A stretch of DNA of 64,000 nt from Tetradesmus obliquus (GCA_030272155.1 CP126203.1:2480001-2544000), one strand, 5' to 3'. Positions 47,201 through 55,460 are shown, numbered from the stretch's first letter. Translations and numbers: made by a program. The notes: a model not told the origin generated them from the letters alone.

Positions 47201-50200
47201 CTCAGTTTGGCTGCTTGATGTTTCAGGTTTGCTAGCCCAGATCTGCCTCCCGTTATGATGTTGACGTCGTCTGCATATGTTATATCCGTTATTTGGTGTG
47301 CCTGCCTTTCGGCGGCATCGAGGTGAGCCAGCGCTCCCGGCCGGTACCCTTTGTTTCCTGCGCGCAGCCAGCGCAACAGCGGCTCCATGTATAGCACAAA
47401 CAGAAAGGGGGATAGGCTGTCGCCCTGTATGGTGCCGCGTTCTATGGGAATGCTTTTTGTCATGCCGTACGGGGTTTGCACTGCTGTTTTTGTTTGTGTG
47501 TACAGGTCTTTGACCACTTCGATTGCGTCTGTGGGGAAGTGCAGATCATACAGTATCATTAGCAGCTTGTCATGCGAGATGGTGTCAAACGCTTCAGTCA
47601 GGTCGGCTTGAATCATGAAAATGTTCTGTTTGAAAAGGTGGGCGTCTTCCAGCGCCATTATCATCATTTCCACCTGTTCTGCTGTGCTGCGTTTGTTGCG
47701 GAACCCAGCTTGAGAGCTGCTCAGCATGCCCAGTCGCTCAGCCCTGTCTGCCATGGTGCGCGTGACCATGCGTGTCCACAGCTTATATACAGTGAGCTCT
47801 AGTCCGATCCATCTGTAGTATTTGAGTTCTAGTGGCGTGCCTTTGTGTTTGTAGAGAAATAGCGTGGTGCTCCGCTTCCAGCTGTTTGGGGTGAGCCCTG
47901 TGGCCCACATGATGCGCATCATGTTGTGTAGCGCCTGGTGGCCTGATGGTGGTAGGGCCTTGATCACTTCATTGCACACGTCATCAGGCCCAGGTGTTTT
48001 GTTGTTTGCCAGTCCGTTCAGGCAGTGTTCAAACTCAAGCTCGTCATCTATGGCGTTATGTAGCCATTGTCGGTGGGTTGAGGCGGGTGCGGTGTGCTGC
48101 AGCAGGTTATGATATTGCCTAAATTCCTCATCAGTGGATGTGTCGAACGGGTAGTGCCGCGGTGCTTCTTCTGGGAGGTATTTCCCTTGCTTGCCGTTGG
48201 GTTCAGGTGCAGTGAACTTTCGGGTGGCAGTGGCTTCCACCTCTGGCAGTACTGTATGTTGTGTTGTTGCGTATGCTCCTTCCGGGGTTTTGATCACGCG
48301 CAGTGCCAGTGTGGGGTTGGGTTTGTGTTTGCCTAGGGCCAGCTTGTTTCCTCTGCGCTGATTTTGTTCCAGCCGTTGCTGTGTGCGCATTATCGCTTGC
48401 TGGTGGGCCAAACGGGGGCACTGCTTGTCTATTTCATTGAGCTGCGCACGTGTTTTGTCCCTCACCGCCTGGTGCGCCTGAACCACATCATGTTCGGGGT
48501 GTTCTTCTAGATGTTCTTGCACCAGCCGCTGCACTGTGGCAAACGCCTCCTGCGACGGCGTTGCCACGTGCTTGCTGTGGGGAGTTCTGTGCTTGGCCGT
48601 GTGCAGCAGCATCGTGGCGGCTTTGTGGTCTGCTGACGCTTGGTCACGCAGCGCGGTGACGTCGAGTGTGTCGTCTGCTGGAGATTGGTCTTGTCTCCCA
48701 TGGGCCCCCAGCACCACGCTGATTGCATGTCTGAGCTGCGCGAGGCGTTTGCGCGTACATCGCAGCCGTCTCTTCCTGTAGTGTTTCCAGCCGTGTGTGC
48801 TATCTATTGTGGGACACACCTCATATGCTTCATCCCTGGCATTGGCCAGTAGCGACAGGATCTTTTCCCCCAGAGCATTCACCACGTCGTTAGCCGGCTG
48901 CTCGTTTATGCGCTGCAGCGTGCGCGGCCGGTCGGCCGACGTGCACTCCAGTGCTTGCCAGTGTGGCCTGACATCCTGCTGTACTATGTTGGTTGTTTCT
49001 CGGAGCAGTGCTTCCCAGTCCTGGCCGTGTCGAGTGGCCAGGGCATGTTGTAGGGCCTTCGTGCTAGCTGTCGTGAGTCGTTTTAGGCGCACACCGCCGC
49101 GCTGCTGTGCTTGATCCGGCGGGGGCAACAGGTCCAGGGTTGTGAATGGCATGTGCAGCAAAAGGCCATGGTGGTCGAAGTATGTGCCCACAGTGTCTAC
49201 TACGGTGGTTTGCATGTGCTGTGTTAGGTCATGCCGCGATGGGTGCAGCGCATGACTCATCTGTATGTATATGTCATCTATGCGGCTGTGTTCATGAGCT
49301 GTTGTGCCCCGCAGGTACGTGTAGGCCCTGGCCGTGCCATCTGTGGGCGGTGGGTCCGTGTGGAGCAGTTGTGTGTCGGCCAAGAACTGGCGCAGGCTGT
49401 GGTCCCTTGCATATGCCTTGCCGTTAGCCCGATCATTGTCTTGGGCCGTGCCGTTCCAGTCACCTGCGAGCATGACGTTGTGCTTGTGTTCCTTTGCGTC
49501 GCGTAGCACCGTGGCGCATTCCTTGTAGATCTCGTCACGCAGTATCTTGGCGTTGCCATTTGGGGGGCTGTATACTCCTAGTACATGCAGCGGGGTTGAC
49601 GCGGGCAGGTCGATCTGCACGTGTGTGATGTACTGTGCCAGTGTTGTGTTGTGCAGCGGGATCTTCTGCACATTGCCTAGCTCGCAGAGAGGTTGCGTCA
49701 CCGCCACCACCACTCCGAACCTGGGTTCAGTATGAGAGGCTGTGGGTGATACATGAAGCGGGTTCATGAAGACCTGGTAGTCTTTCAGCAGGTGTTTTAG
49801 GGTGTCGTGTGTCCTGGTGTATTTGTGATCGGTGAGCACCACCAAGTGCGGTTTGTGACTTCCTGTGTTTTCAATCAGTTGTTTCAGTTCTGCGCGCTTG
49901 CTGGCTGCTCTATGGCTGCAGCCGCCTGGCCGCGTGGCAGATATGCCTTGCACATTCTGCAGATATAGCTTGAGGTGTTGCTGCTGAGCGGTGAGCAACG
50001 TGCTGCCATCACCTCCACTGGCGGGTTGTTGTGCTTCCTGGCGTGCTGGCTGCTCGGCAGGCTGGTGTGGCTGTGGTGGCTGCTTCTCGGTCGTCTGTAT
50101 TGGCAGCTGTGCCGGCGGCTGTGCTGGCAGTTGTGTTGGCTGGTGTGTGGGGCATTGTGACGGTCCCTGTGGCGGTTGTTGCGCCAGCTGCCTCACCGGG

Positions 50201-53200
50201 TGCTGTCCAGGGCTTTGCGCCACAGATTTGGCTTTTGGCCGGTGTGCTGGCTGCTCAGCAGGCGGACGCGTTGTTTGCTTCTCTTGTTGCTGTGGTGGCT
50301 GCTGCTTGGGCGGTTGTGCCGGCGGCTGTGCCGGCGGACGTGGTGGCGGCTGTGTCGGCTGGCGTGTCGGCTGCTGTTCAGGCCTGTGTGCTGCGGTGGC
50401 GGTTGCTGTGGTCGGCTTTGCCGCAGTGGTTGTGCCACTCACAGTTGCTGCCTTACGCAACAGCTGCTGGATGTCCTGTGTGTGCGAAGCTGCTACGTTG
50501 GGCTTGCGGCGCGGCCGCGCTTTGTGCGTGGCTGTTTTGGCAGGGTTGGTGGCCGCTTCTGTGGTGGGACGGGTGGTGAGCCCGAAGTACTTAGCTATTG
50601 TGTTATGTGTCAGAGGAGGCTGGCTGCTCTTGGAGGGTTTGCCTGGCTTACGGGAGGTGCGTGAGCTGGCTACGGGTGGGGTTAGCCTCGTGCCGCCGCT
50701 TGCTTGGGAGTGAGTGTTCGCCCGCGCCGTGTGGCTGGCTGGAAACGTGCCTGCCTGCGGCGCTGCGGTTGACAGCTGTTGTCGCTTGCTGGTTGGAGCA
50801 GTCTGTAATACGTGGCCAGCAGTGCGTTTTCTCCCGGCCGCCGTGTCTGTGCCCGTTGCATGCGGTGTGTCTGTGGACGTGGTTTGTTGCCGGGGGGTGT
50901 GGGCGGGAGTAACCGTGCCATCCGCGTTTACAATGCGTTGTTTGCTGGTGCTGTATTTCAGCGTGGTGCCATCCACCCATGTCAGTGTCTTGATGCTCGG
51001 GGCGGTGCGCGAGCCACGCGCGCGGTTAGGTCTGTGTGGTGGTTCGATCAAGGTGCATCCATATTCTATGGGGTCCATCTCGACCAGGCAGTACAGGCAA
51101 CCTGCAAAGTTCTCCCAGTCCCTTCGGTGCATGCGTTTCACCTTGCCTGTGGCCGCGTACGGTATGCTGTCACAATTGTACCAGTGGCCGTCTGCTGCTT
51201 GGCGCCAAGTAGTGAAGTGGTTGATCGAGGGTGTCAGGGCGAAGTGCGCTATGATGCCCTTGCAGTTGACGGGTGCGTAGTCCAGTATCTTTTGCTGGCT
51301 GTATCGTTGTTGCATGCAGTTCAGGAAGTTTCTCAGCGTCACCTGTCGTTGGCTGCTGCTGTGTTCTACTGCGTATAGGTTCAGGTGCGCTGGCCCATAG
51401 TTGCCATTGGGCTGCAGAGCTGCTAGTTCAGAGTGCGGAGCATTGCTTGATATAAGTGCCTGGTAGAAAAAGTTGGGCGCCACCCGTTTGCCCAGCAGGG
51501 CGTGCCATGCATGGCAGAGGCATTGCATATCTATTTGAGGTTCGCAGTACAGGCCAACCGCCGCGGGGTCCACCCAAACCTCCTGTTCTGTGTCCCCATC
51601 GTCGATGCTCATTGGTTTACCATGCACTGTTTCCGGTTGTGTTTGTGCGTGTTGTTCATCCGTTAGCATGGGCTGAGCTTCGTCATCTCCTCCTTCCTCG
51701 CTTGAGATGTCCATGTGTTCCACATCTGTTCGTGCTAGTGGGTTGCTCCAGTAGACATCAGGCTGCGCTGGTGGGTCTACCTGCATGTTGGTGTCAGGCG
51801 CTGCATCGGAGCGTTGTGCCGCCAGGCGGGCGAACATGCGCTCCTGGTGCGCGGCTGCCATGCACTTCACCGGCTCGGTACTGATTTGTATGGACCTCCC
51901 ATCAACAGCTACTCCCGTGTCTGGTTGTTGAGCGTAGAAGGTGTTCCCATGTTCATCAATTGGCATGAGCATACCCCTTCCAGCCATGTATGCGTCACCT
52001 GAGACCAAGCACATCATGTTGCCTGTGAACGCCTGCCAATCCTGCTCCGTCAGCTGTTTCACTTTTCCGTGCTCGGCATATGCGAGGCTTTCACACTCGT
52101 ACCAGCTGCCTTTGGAGTTGTTTGTGCTGTGTGTGCCCTGTGGGTGCACACGGGTTTCCTGCACCCAGGCTTTGTAGTGCAGAATGCGCGATCCTTCGTC
52201 GTTTATGTGCTCGTATTGAATGAATATGGCTGTGCACCCTGCTGGAGCGGCGCGTAGCGCGTCTGCTTGAGACATGCCAGGTTGTACCACTTCGAGGAAG
52301 GGGTGCAGCATGTACCTGGCACCCGTGTGTTCGTAGAGCCAGGTGTTGATTGCGGCTATGTCGTACTGTCCGTCGCGCTCGAGCAGGTCAGGGAGTACGT
52401 CCCCTGCGATGCGGGCGTTGGCAACGCTAGCTTGCAGCGCTCTTACCATGTATGTGGTGGCGTGGGTGATCGCAGCCCTGCCCAACATAGCGTTGAGTGC
52501 ATGTGCACCACAGTGTCGGTCTGCCTGTGCCTCACAATAAAGCCCCACGGAGCGGGGATCTATCCATGTGCCTTGCGGCAGTGGTCTTTTTTGTGGTCGC
52601 TTTCTGTAGGTGTGCCCCCCTCCTTTGATCGGCATTGTGCTAGCAGCTGCATCTCCCTTGGGTGCGGGTTGGTCAGCGCTGAGCGCCGGAGTTGATTGCG
52701 TGCTGGTGTTGACGGGTTCGTCCGTGCTGTCTTCGGATCTAGCTGTTGTCGCTGCTTCTGCTGTTGTTGTGGTGACTGTTGGCGTTGTCGCTGCTGTTGC
52801 TGCTGCCGCTGCTGCAGCAGCAGCTGCATTTGCCTTTTCTTGTATTGCTGCGATTAGTTTTGCTAGGTCGTTCAAGTGAGCTTCAAGTCGTGGCAGCATG
52901 AGTGTGCCATATAAGCTACGTTGCCAGTGTTTGTGTTGCCGCGCTGGTGTTGGTAACTTCCAGTGCAGCAGGTCATCCTTGACTCTAGCGAGGGTGGCTC
53001 GGCGGGTCTGCTTATTCAGCAGTTTACGCCTGGCTCGTTTAAATGACCTTTGTTTCACTCTGGCGAGCGCCACTAAGCGTCTGTGCACGGTGAGCTTACG
53101 CTGAGCTGCTGTGCGCATGCAGCGCCGACAGTTGGCGGTGGTCTGCTTATTCGGCTGTTTACGTCTGGTTCGTTTAGAGCGTCTTCGTTTCACCCTGGCA

Positions 53201-55460
53201 GGTGCTATTGTACGTCTGCAGGTGGTGAGTTGGCGCGGAGCTGCAGTGTGCGTGCGGCTCCTACAGTTGATGTTAACATCACCCACGTTGGTGGCTGGAG
53301 TGCGCGTTTGTGTACCATGCTGGGTAGCTGGCGCCGCCGCGCCTGCATGGGGCGTTACGTGTGAGTTGGTGGGGGGTGTTGGCATGCTGTTGCCGGGTGC
53401 GATGCTGGCAGCCCTGGCAGTGGGGATGCGGTGCAGTGCCAACATCAGCAGTAACAGCAGTAGTAGTTGGAGTGCCGGCTTGCTGAGTCCCCGCGGCCCT
53501 GTTGTTGGTTTAGCGACTGCAACTGTTGTTTCAAATAGTCGAGGGGGTCCTCCGCGGGGCGTCATGCACCAGGCAGTTGCCAGCAATGCAAGCGCGAGTG
53601 CCAGCAGGTGGAGTAGCTGCTGCATGATTGCTGCGTTTTGCAGTGGCTGGTCCTGCTGCAGCCGGGCTGCAAGCGCCGTTAATTCGTCCCGAAATACACG
53701 CATCTGCTCAATGCGTTCTGGGCTGTACTCATCGCTGTACACTGGTGGCAGTATCCTGCCATCGTGAATTTGGATCAAGACTGGCTGAGCGCCTGTGAGC
53801 AACGGTTCGGCAGCGGCAAAGGGCGTTTTGGTTAAGAACTGGTGATATCTTGGCAATGGTCTGTGTTGCGAGGGCTGCATTGGTGCTGTTGGAGCTGTGG
53901 GTGGCATGTGGCCTCTGAGCAGCTGCAGGGCAGGCATAGTCTGCTCCACGGCACAGGCATGTATCGGCTCCACAGGCTCGTTCATGGTCTGGCTCAGGAG
54001 CCACGGCAAAGATCTTTTTGTTTCGGTTGTTTGGTCCGGATTTAACCGTCCAGGGGTGAGAGGAGACCTCAGGCGAGGTGCTGAACAGGCATGATCCTCC
54101 ACATCCCTGCCGCGCCGAGGCCAGCCCCCAACTGGGCTTGGCTGCCTCGTGATCGCGACAAGAACGAGAAGTAAGATCCCTTTAAGCGTTCTCACCTGCC
54201 ATAGCGCCACTTGGTCGAGGCGCCTCCTCACGCCTGCCGATTGCTGACTACCTCTGCTTGCTTTAATGCATTTTAATTCATTATCCGGTGGCGAGTCCAG
54301 GACGTTGGACAACCTCTAGTGCTGCATGCACAACAAACAATGCATCCCTACAGTCTCCCACCCATTGCGGCTCCTGCAGCCTCACCCCTCGACCATTCGC
54401 CCGTCTCTGCTGCCTGCTTTTCTTTTGCAGGAGTGGTTCTTCCCATGGGGTGAAGGCAGTGTGCGCATGTACGCTGGCCAGAAGAGCATCAAGTACCTGC
54501 CAGGCCAGGTGCCAGGCTTCAACGCCCCCATCACTGTGCCTGGCTCTGCCTCCATCAAGAAAGGAGACATCCTGTACAGCCCTGTGGGGGTGGTGCACTG
54601 GTTCTCAGCTGAGGACAAGGGAGTGTACAACTTCATCCAGGTCCACGCATACGGTGAGCCTTGCACACTTCGAGTATCTGAATCTTGTGTCAGGTAGAGG
54701 GTGTGGAGCCCAGGGGCGCCGCCCCTGGCCACACACACCGTCTTAGCCTTACCTGCCAGCTACGCTATGCCCAGATTGGTTGCTGCTGGTGGCTACCGCG
54801 TGGTACCTTAATAATCCGACTGCACACACTGCCACCCACACTGCTGCTGCTGCTGCGTTGTTGTGCTGCCACGCTCCGACCTGCAGGCTATGCTATGCCG
54901 AAGATCATTGCCGCTGGCGGCAATCCCGAGATCTTCAATGATGACCGCAGGTTCCTGGAGTACACAGGTGGGTGGCGGTGCTTCAAGATGTGACGTGCTG
55001 CCCTGTTTTGTTGCTAGCTGCGTTTGCTGCGCTACGCTGCGGTGTGCTGTGCCGTGTTGTGTTGGGTTATTACTATTATATGCTGTGTTGGACTGTGCTG
55101 TTCTGCGCCGTGCTGTGCTGTTCTGCGTTGTGCTGTGCTGCGGTGTGATGTGCTGTGTCATGCTGTGCTGTGCGGCGCTTTACAATTTGGGCTGAGCTGA
55201 GTCATGACGACCCCTTTCCTAGCGCTTCTGCTACTCACTTCACTTCTGCTGCTGCTGCTGTTGCTGCAGGGCTGTGGGGCATCCCCCATGACAAGTCTGG
55301 CAAGATGGTTGGCATGAAGAACCTGACCAGCAACACCGAGTGGCCCCCAGTTGAGGGCACCTACCGCTCTGCTACCGGCCCAGTGAAGCTGTTTGACCCA
55401 GACCTCAAGCGCCTGCAGAAGATGTTTGATGACTCTGAGCGCTGCTACCCCCGCAAATAA
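41251..55460 (+). CDS. secreted cupin-domain protein, intron 2 carrying a retrotransposon
   Basis: Exons 41251-41511, 41646-41726, 54431-54653, 54887-54967 and 55270-55460 join in phase to 278 aa. The start MGRSSILCYVAVLLLSL has good context and a signal peptide ending near THADEF-like PSHADEF; ATG at 41236 is an alternative. Cupin motif 1 is perfect across the exon 2/3 junction: HxH at 108/110, Glu114, then E-x6-G (HVHYADE joined to EWFFPWGEG). Motif 2, GDILYSPVGVVHW, has the G-x5-P-x-G-x2-H pattern but Ala where Asn is common. The domain is therefore a metal-binding beta barrel; enzymatic role unknown. Intron 2 is 12.7 kb because of the antisense LINE. All exons are intact, so the gene may still work if the intron is spliced. 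Confidence 0.85.
41950..41957. repeat. target-site duplication, left copy
   Basis: CTCTAGTG, identical to 54314-54321, directly next to the retrotransposon's 3' tail. Confidence 0.75.
41958..41974 (-). repeat. (CT)n 3' tail of the retrotransposon
   Basis: Dinucleotide run at the 3' end in element sense, in place of poly(A). Abuts the target-site duplication. Confidence 0.75.
42164..43834 (-). CDS. retrotransposon RNase H - CCHC - restriction-like endonuclease region (-1 frame)
   Basis: Open from the T6 run at 43828-43833 to the stop at 42164. RNase H acidic residues are all visible: TDGS, RAELAAI, HIATDS and GNEEADRAAG, with VKSHIG before the last. RNase H would remove the RNA template. After it comes a CCHC knuckle (CLLCGREDGGHHAISGC), an RHN motif (TLRHNDAG) and a PD-x-E-x-K-like block (VPDALMY then VVEIKY), the order known for the restriction-like endonucleases of R2-type LINEs. 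The C-terminus is basic (KHVKRRKS). The frame is -1 relative to the main ORF, which otherwise stops 55 bases after the run, so expression needs frameshifting or a corrected indel. Confidence 0.8.
   Translation of the reverse strand, partial: LFYTDGSVLPKDRKQKGPGIGAAVHIPANPLTGRVPVTIPINCCTSEQHVDTINRAELAAISVALEAADQHMASTDVLHIATDSLGSIRQIFKANTRPQDMLEHRHFALIKSIANTVAAHEGTVHLWKVKSHIGIVGNEEADRAAGSVAKGDTPPRESRTFSHPSNDRNNMVWPHTETLAESSSGAEQHTRLVPLANMSETLAQIALTTGELGSSNQESIYFRSWEAACPGMNHAYSHLFINDPKLPQQTKRLPLQARYGQVPTQKLLSRWDKTGNTSSLCLLCGREDGGHHAISGCPALSQTVTLRHNDAGTAIVKAILHGDRGGELVTSDVGVHKRSSKEELTRNGTTLTTRRRFTAEDFANPYLEAVPLAVQRALINQHSVPDALMYNHQHNEFTVVEIKYCRDTDSSTQHATATQQHEHLRTSISGASAQTELGAQGNQEMTSMCAAISHTDYSRPSVRQVNILLGVTGVIFTETEQQLTNLGVKGSALKKLLCDLHYIAINGMERIWKQRGALLKHLGHLKLNNCSKNKRANMKRAFKAPSHRKHVKRRKS
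43774..53985 (-). CDS. retrotransposon polyprotein: 2x Josephin-like protease, APE, RT, PHD, PCIF1-like
   Basis: 3,403 aa from the first in-frame ATG (53985); the frame is open to the element's 5' end without another ATG. Approximate order by residue: two hydrophobic helices (121-139, 171-189); tandem basic repeats with KRRRSKRTRRK (240-330); Josephin-like domain A (470-660, CGAHALN, later LHYKAW); domain B (800-970, CLCHAWH, later NHFTTW); Pro/Gln-rich linker; APE endonuclease (1337-1606, YLQNVQG, LAGDWNG, SRIDDIYI, DHHG); RT (1986-2284, QADLTEAFD, QGDSLSPFLF, TYADDVN); PHD finger (2805-2849, CEIC, CCACHRRYHVQC, CRQC); PCIF1-like region (3076-3240, FASPLN, FGAQGS, AVPDF). The first five are enough to call a non-LTR element of Dualen type. 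The frame ends in the -1 shift before RNase H. Confidence 0.88.
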   Translation of the reverse strand: MNEPVEPIHACAVEQTMPALQLLRGHMPPTAPTAPMQPSQHRPLPRYHQFLTKTPFAAAEPLLTGAQPVLIQIHDGRILPPVYSDEYSPERIEQMRVFRDELTALAARLQQDQPLQNAAIMQQLLHLLALALALLATAWCMTPRGGPPRLFETTVAVAKPTTGPRGLSKPALQLLLLLLLMLALHRIPTARAASIAPGNSMPTPPTNSHVTPHAGAAAPATQHGTQTRTPATNVGDVNINCRSRTHTAAPRQLTTCRRTIAPARVKRRRSKRTRRKQPNKQTTANCRRCMRTAAQRKLTVHRRLVALARVKQRSFKRARRKLLNKQTRRATLARVKDDLLHWKLPTPARQHKHWQRSLYGTLMLPRLEAHLNDLAKLIAAIQEKANAAAAAAAAAATAATTPTVTTTTAEAATTARSEDSTDEPVNTSTQSTPALSADQPAPKGDAAASTMPIKGGGHTYRKRPQKRPLPQGTWIDPRSVGLYCEAQADRHCGAHALNAMLGRAAITHATTYMVRALQASVANARIAGDVLPDLLERDGQYDIAAINTWLYEHTGARYMLHPFLEVVQPGMSQADALRAAPAGCTAIFIQYEHINDEGSRILHYKAWVQETRVHPQGTHSTNNSKGSWYECESLAYAEHGKVKQLTEQDWQAFTGNMMCLVSGDAYMAGRGMLMPIDEHGNTFYAQQPDTGVAVDGRSIQISTEPVKCMAAAHQERMFARLAAQRSDAAPDTNMQVDPPAQPDVYWSNPLARTDVEHMDISSEEGGDDEAQPMLTDEQHAQTQPETVHGKPMSIDDGDTEQEVWVDPAAVGLYCEPQIDMQCLCHAWHALLGKRVAPNFFYQALISSNAPHSELAALQPNGNYGPAHLNLYAVEHSSSQRQVTLRNFLNCMQQRYSQQKILDYAPVNCKGIIAHFALTPSINHFTTWRQAADGHWYNCDSIPYAATGKVKRMHRRDWENFAGCLYCLVEMDPIEYGCTLIEPPHRPNRARGSRTAPSIKTLTWVDGTTLKYSTSKQRIVNADGTVTPAHTPRQQTTSTDTPHATGTDTAAGRKRTAGHVLQTAPTSKRQQLSTAAPQAGTFPASHTARANTHSQASGGTRLTPPVASSRTSRKPGKPSKSSQPPLTHNTIAKYFGLTTRPTTEAATNPAKTATHKARPRRKPNVAASHTQDIQQLLRKAATVSGTTTAAKPTTATATAAHRPEQQPTRQPTQPPPRPPAQPPAQPPKQQPPQQQEKQTTRPPAEQPAHRPKAKSVAQSPGQHPVRQLAQQPPQGPSQCPTHQPTQLPAQPPAQLPIQTTEKQPPQPHQPAEQPARQEAQQPASGGDGSTLLTAQQQHLKLYLQNVQGISATRPGGCSHRAASKRAELKQLIENTGSHKPHLVVLTDHKYTRTHDTLKHLLKDYQVFMNPLHVSPTASHTEPRFGVVVAVTQPLCELGNVQKIPLHNTTLAQYITHVQIDLPASTPLHVLGVYSPPNGNAKILRDEIYKECATVLRDAKEHKHNVMLAGDWNGTAQDNDRANGKAYARDHSLRQFLADTQLLHTDPPPTDGTARAYTYLRGTTAHEHSRIDDIYIQMSHALHPSRHDLTQHMQTTVVDTVGTYFDHHGLLLHMPFTTLDLLPPPDQAQQRGGVRLKRLTTASTKALQHALATRHGQDWEALLRETTNIVQQDVRPHWQALECTSADRPRTLQRINEQPANDVVNALGEKILSLLANARDEAYEVCPTIDSTHGWKHYRKRRLRCTRKRLAQLRHAISVVLGAHGRQDQSPADDTLDVTALRDQASADHKAATMLLHTAKHRTPHSKHVATPSQEAFATVQRLVQEHLEEHPEHDVVQAHQAVRDKTRAQLNEIDKQCPRLAHQQAIMRTQQRLEQNQRRGNKLALGKHKPNPTLALRVIKTPEGAYATTQHTVLPEVEATATRKFTAPEPNGKQGKYLPEEAPRHYPFDTSTDEEFRQYHNLLQHTAPASTHRQWLHNAIDDELEFEHCLNGLANNKTPGPDDVCNEVIKALPPSGHQALHNMMRIMWATGLTPNSWKRSTTLFLYKHKGTPLELKYYRWIGLELTVYKLWTRMVTRTMADRAERLGMLSSSQAGFRNKRSTAEQVEMMIMALEDAHLFKQNIFMIQADLTEAFDTISHDKLLMILYDLHFPTDAIEVVKDLYTQTKTAVQTPYGMTKSIPIERGTIQGDSLSPFLFVLYMEPLLRWLRAGNKGYRPGALAHLDAAERQAHQITDITYADDVNIITGGRSGLANLKHQAAKLSRYADWGHLNVNNTKTTVTGALHGDQPHQPYDETALAQRLCNTISIQDKKITYQSPKQPFRHLGVLLTMDLNYKHQLKATLEEVANMTHNLGKSLASTQQKQRILEQSIRPSITYAFMAAPYTLAEIKCLDSLLTKAVKKAHRLPNSMSTAAAHLSRDKGGLGCHSLEVEYNKIGVERLTRSLNNAGTLGVLSNALYQCQCQGMDNLTAQELPYTLRYSMRVRQLMAFKRCDLRVCKDGQPLDTMKDRSTLAAALEHAVDGHTHWDRQLVQDIHTLSSAGVQSIEQLLDATRTKVRSAADLAAMLGARTIRAKQIAAWNRISHLLTTGTNIRDGHCDTAAGISHASRHLHASIKEALQTLWPANPNAKPHTIVHMLADLQHSNRDRIHSIRSKMTLTVEERMHMRRHTVLDSSARNNAALIRQPTARTHNTRSTAKTGYEKVQEKMTQHRAACGADKERLQQELLGLQEQYSLKPETIVSVDTGGPARVKLNTPQPSTQLQVKVKWGESAQLGYVLQVFLELGYKTAAPPTRIQPDDVALTGIPWPCEICARRDTAADSVTCCACHRRYHVQCVTGTQPVLGQQYKCRQCSAKRWTLDTLPPELWLYKATWQDAYEPIPTVLAAGTDHAKEQLLSMPAVQGMQLTADDSSPPPPKQTCPAPRPPPPADSVYDITIGQARRQKLVVHALPINPHTDIGPTSAQKVLLRQVRFGEGPDGSACCHRELACVYHADGRCEHMLAPAVAAALHLRYKHMQRHHRKLMIKLGSTTYEQDLVKLVTRYAPGNCMPGNGGKTISEKQQCTLPAALKDYLFHELGCKQERFASPLNVHPACSKYYSAFKDDYMFGAQGSAYSSKWTGPSVAVPDFDQDAATQAVQWAVYSAKATHAKPTLTLLFLPSFSDSKDGYSNAPYMHWVHRHPECCRRLLVIPSSRMELQPPGNKPHAPHAKLKWNTFVLAVGNVAGFREYLPFWGQEPYGATAWDKFKTRMNEIFANRETNGPGLNWGTADSGDGFVDISRQPRDVNNVTLPSTFRQRPNDCDQRPRVPPIDRLLTLTRGHTHKGQHDQKARTTDTPGASSVIQGYQTTREACPGDQTRRAVQEAIVMMKTLQGEIPALKHDWRDPFFTRTVVSYPKTESKKDLA
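43828..43837 (-). other. candidate -1 frameshift site (C4T6)
   Basis: In element sense CCCC TTTTTT ACACGGAC. Zero frame reads CCC TTT TTT ACA; the -1 frame reads CTT TTT TAC ACG GAC and gives the RNase H TDGS motif at once. It may be programmed or a replication/sequencing slip. Confidence 0.55.
54314..54321. repeat. target-site duplication, right copy
   Basis: CTCTAGTG, abutting the inferred 5' end of the retrotransposon. Confidence 0.75.
54755..54800 (+). repeat. partial copy of cupin exon 4 5' edge
   Basis: A degenerate copy of the edge coding YAMPKIIAAGG, with a CCAG acceptor, ~125 bp before the true exon at 54887. Confidence 0.75.

Larger units (their letters stand above)
41958..54313 (-). 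mobile_element. Dualen-like non-LTR retrotransposon, near full length (12,356 bp)
   Basis: Lies antisense in cupin intron 2, flanked by the 8-bp direct repeat CTCTAGTG. In element sense it starts GTTGTCCAACG at 54313 and ends in a (CT)n tail (41974-41958). It codes two endonuclease types, APE and restriction-like, plus RT, RNase H and cysteine-protease-like domains, the combination reported for the Dualen family of Chlamydomonas. The long frame has no internal stops over 10.5 kb, so insertion is probably recent. No LTRs. The bounds are inferred from the repeat and tail. Confidence 0.85.

Noticed and set aside
53986-54312. Polyprotein start at 54312
   Set aside because: The codon there is TTG at the very first bases of the element; the first in-frame ATG is at 53985.
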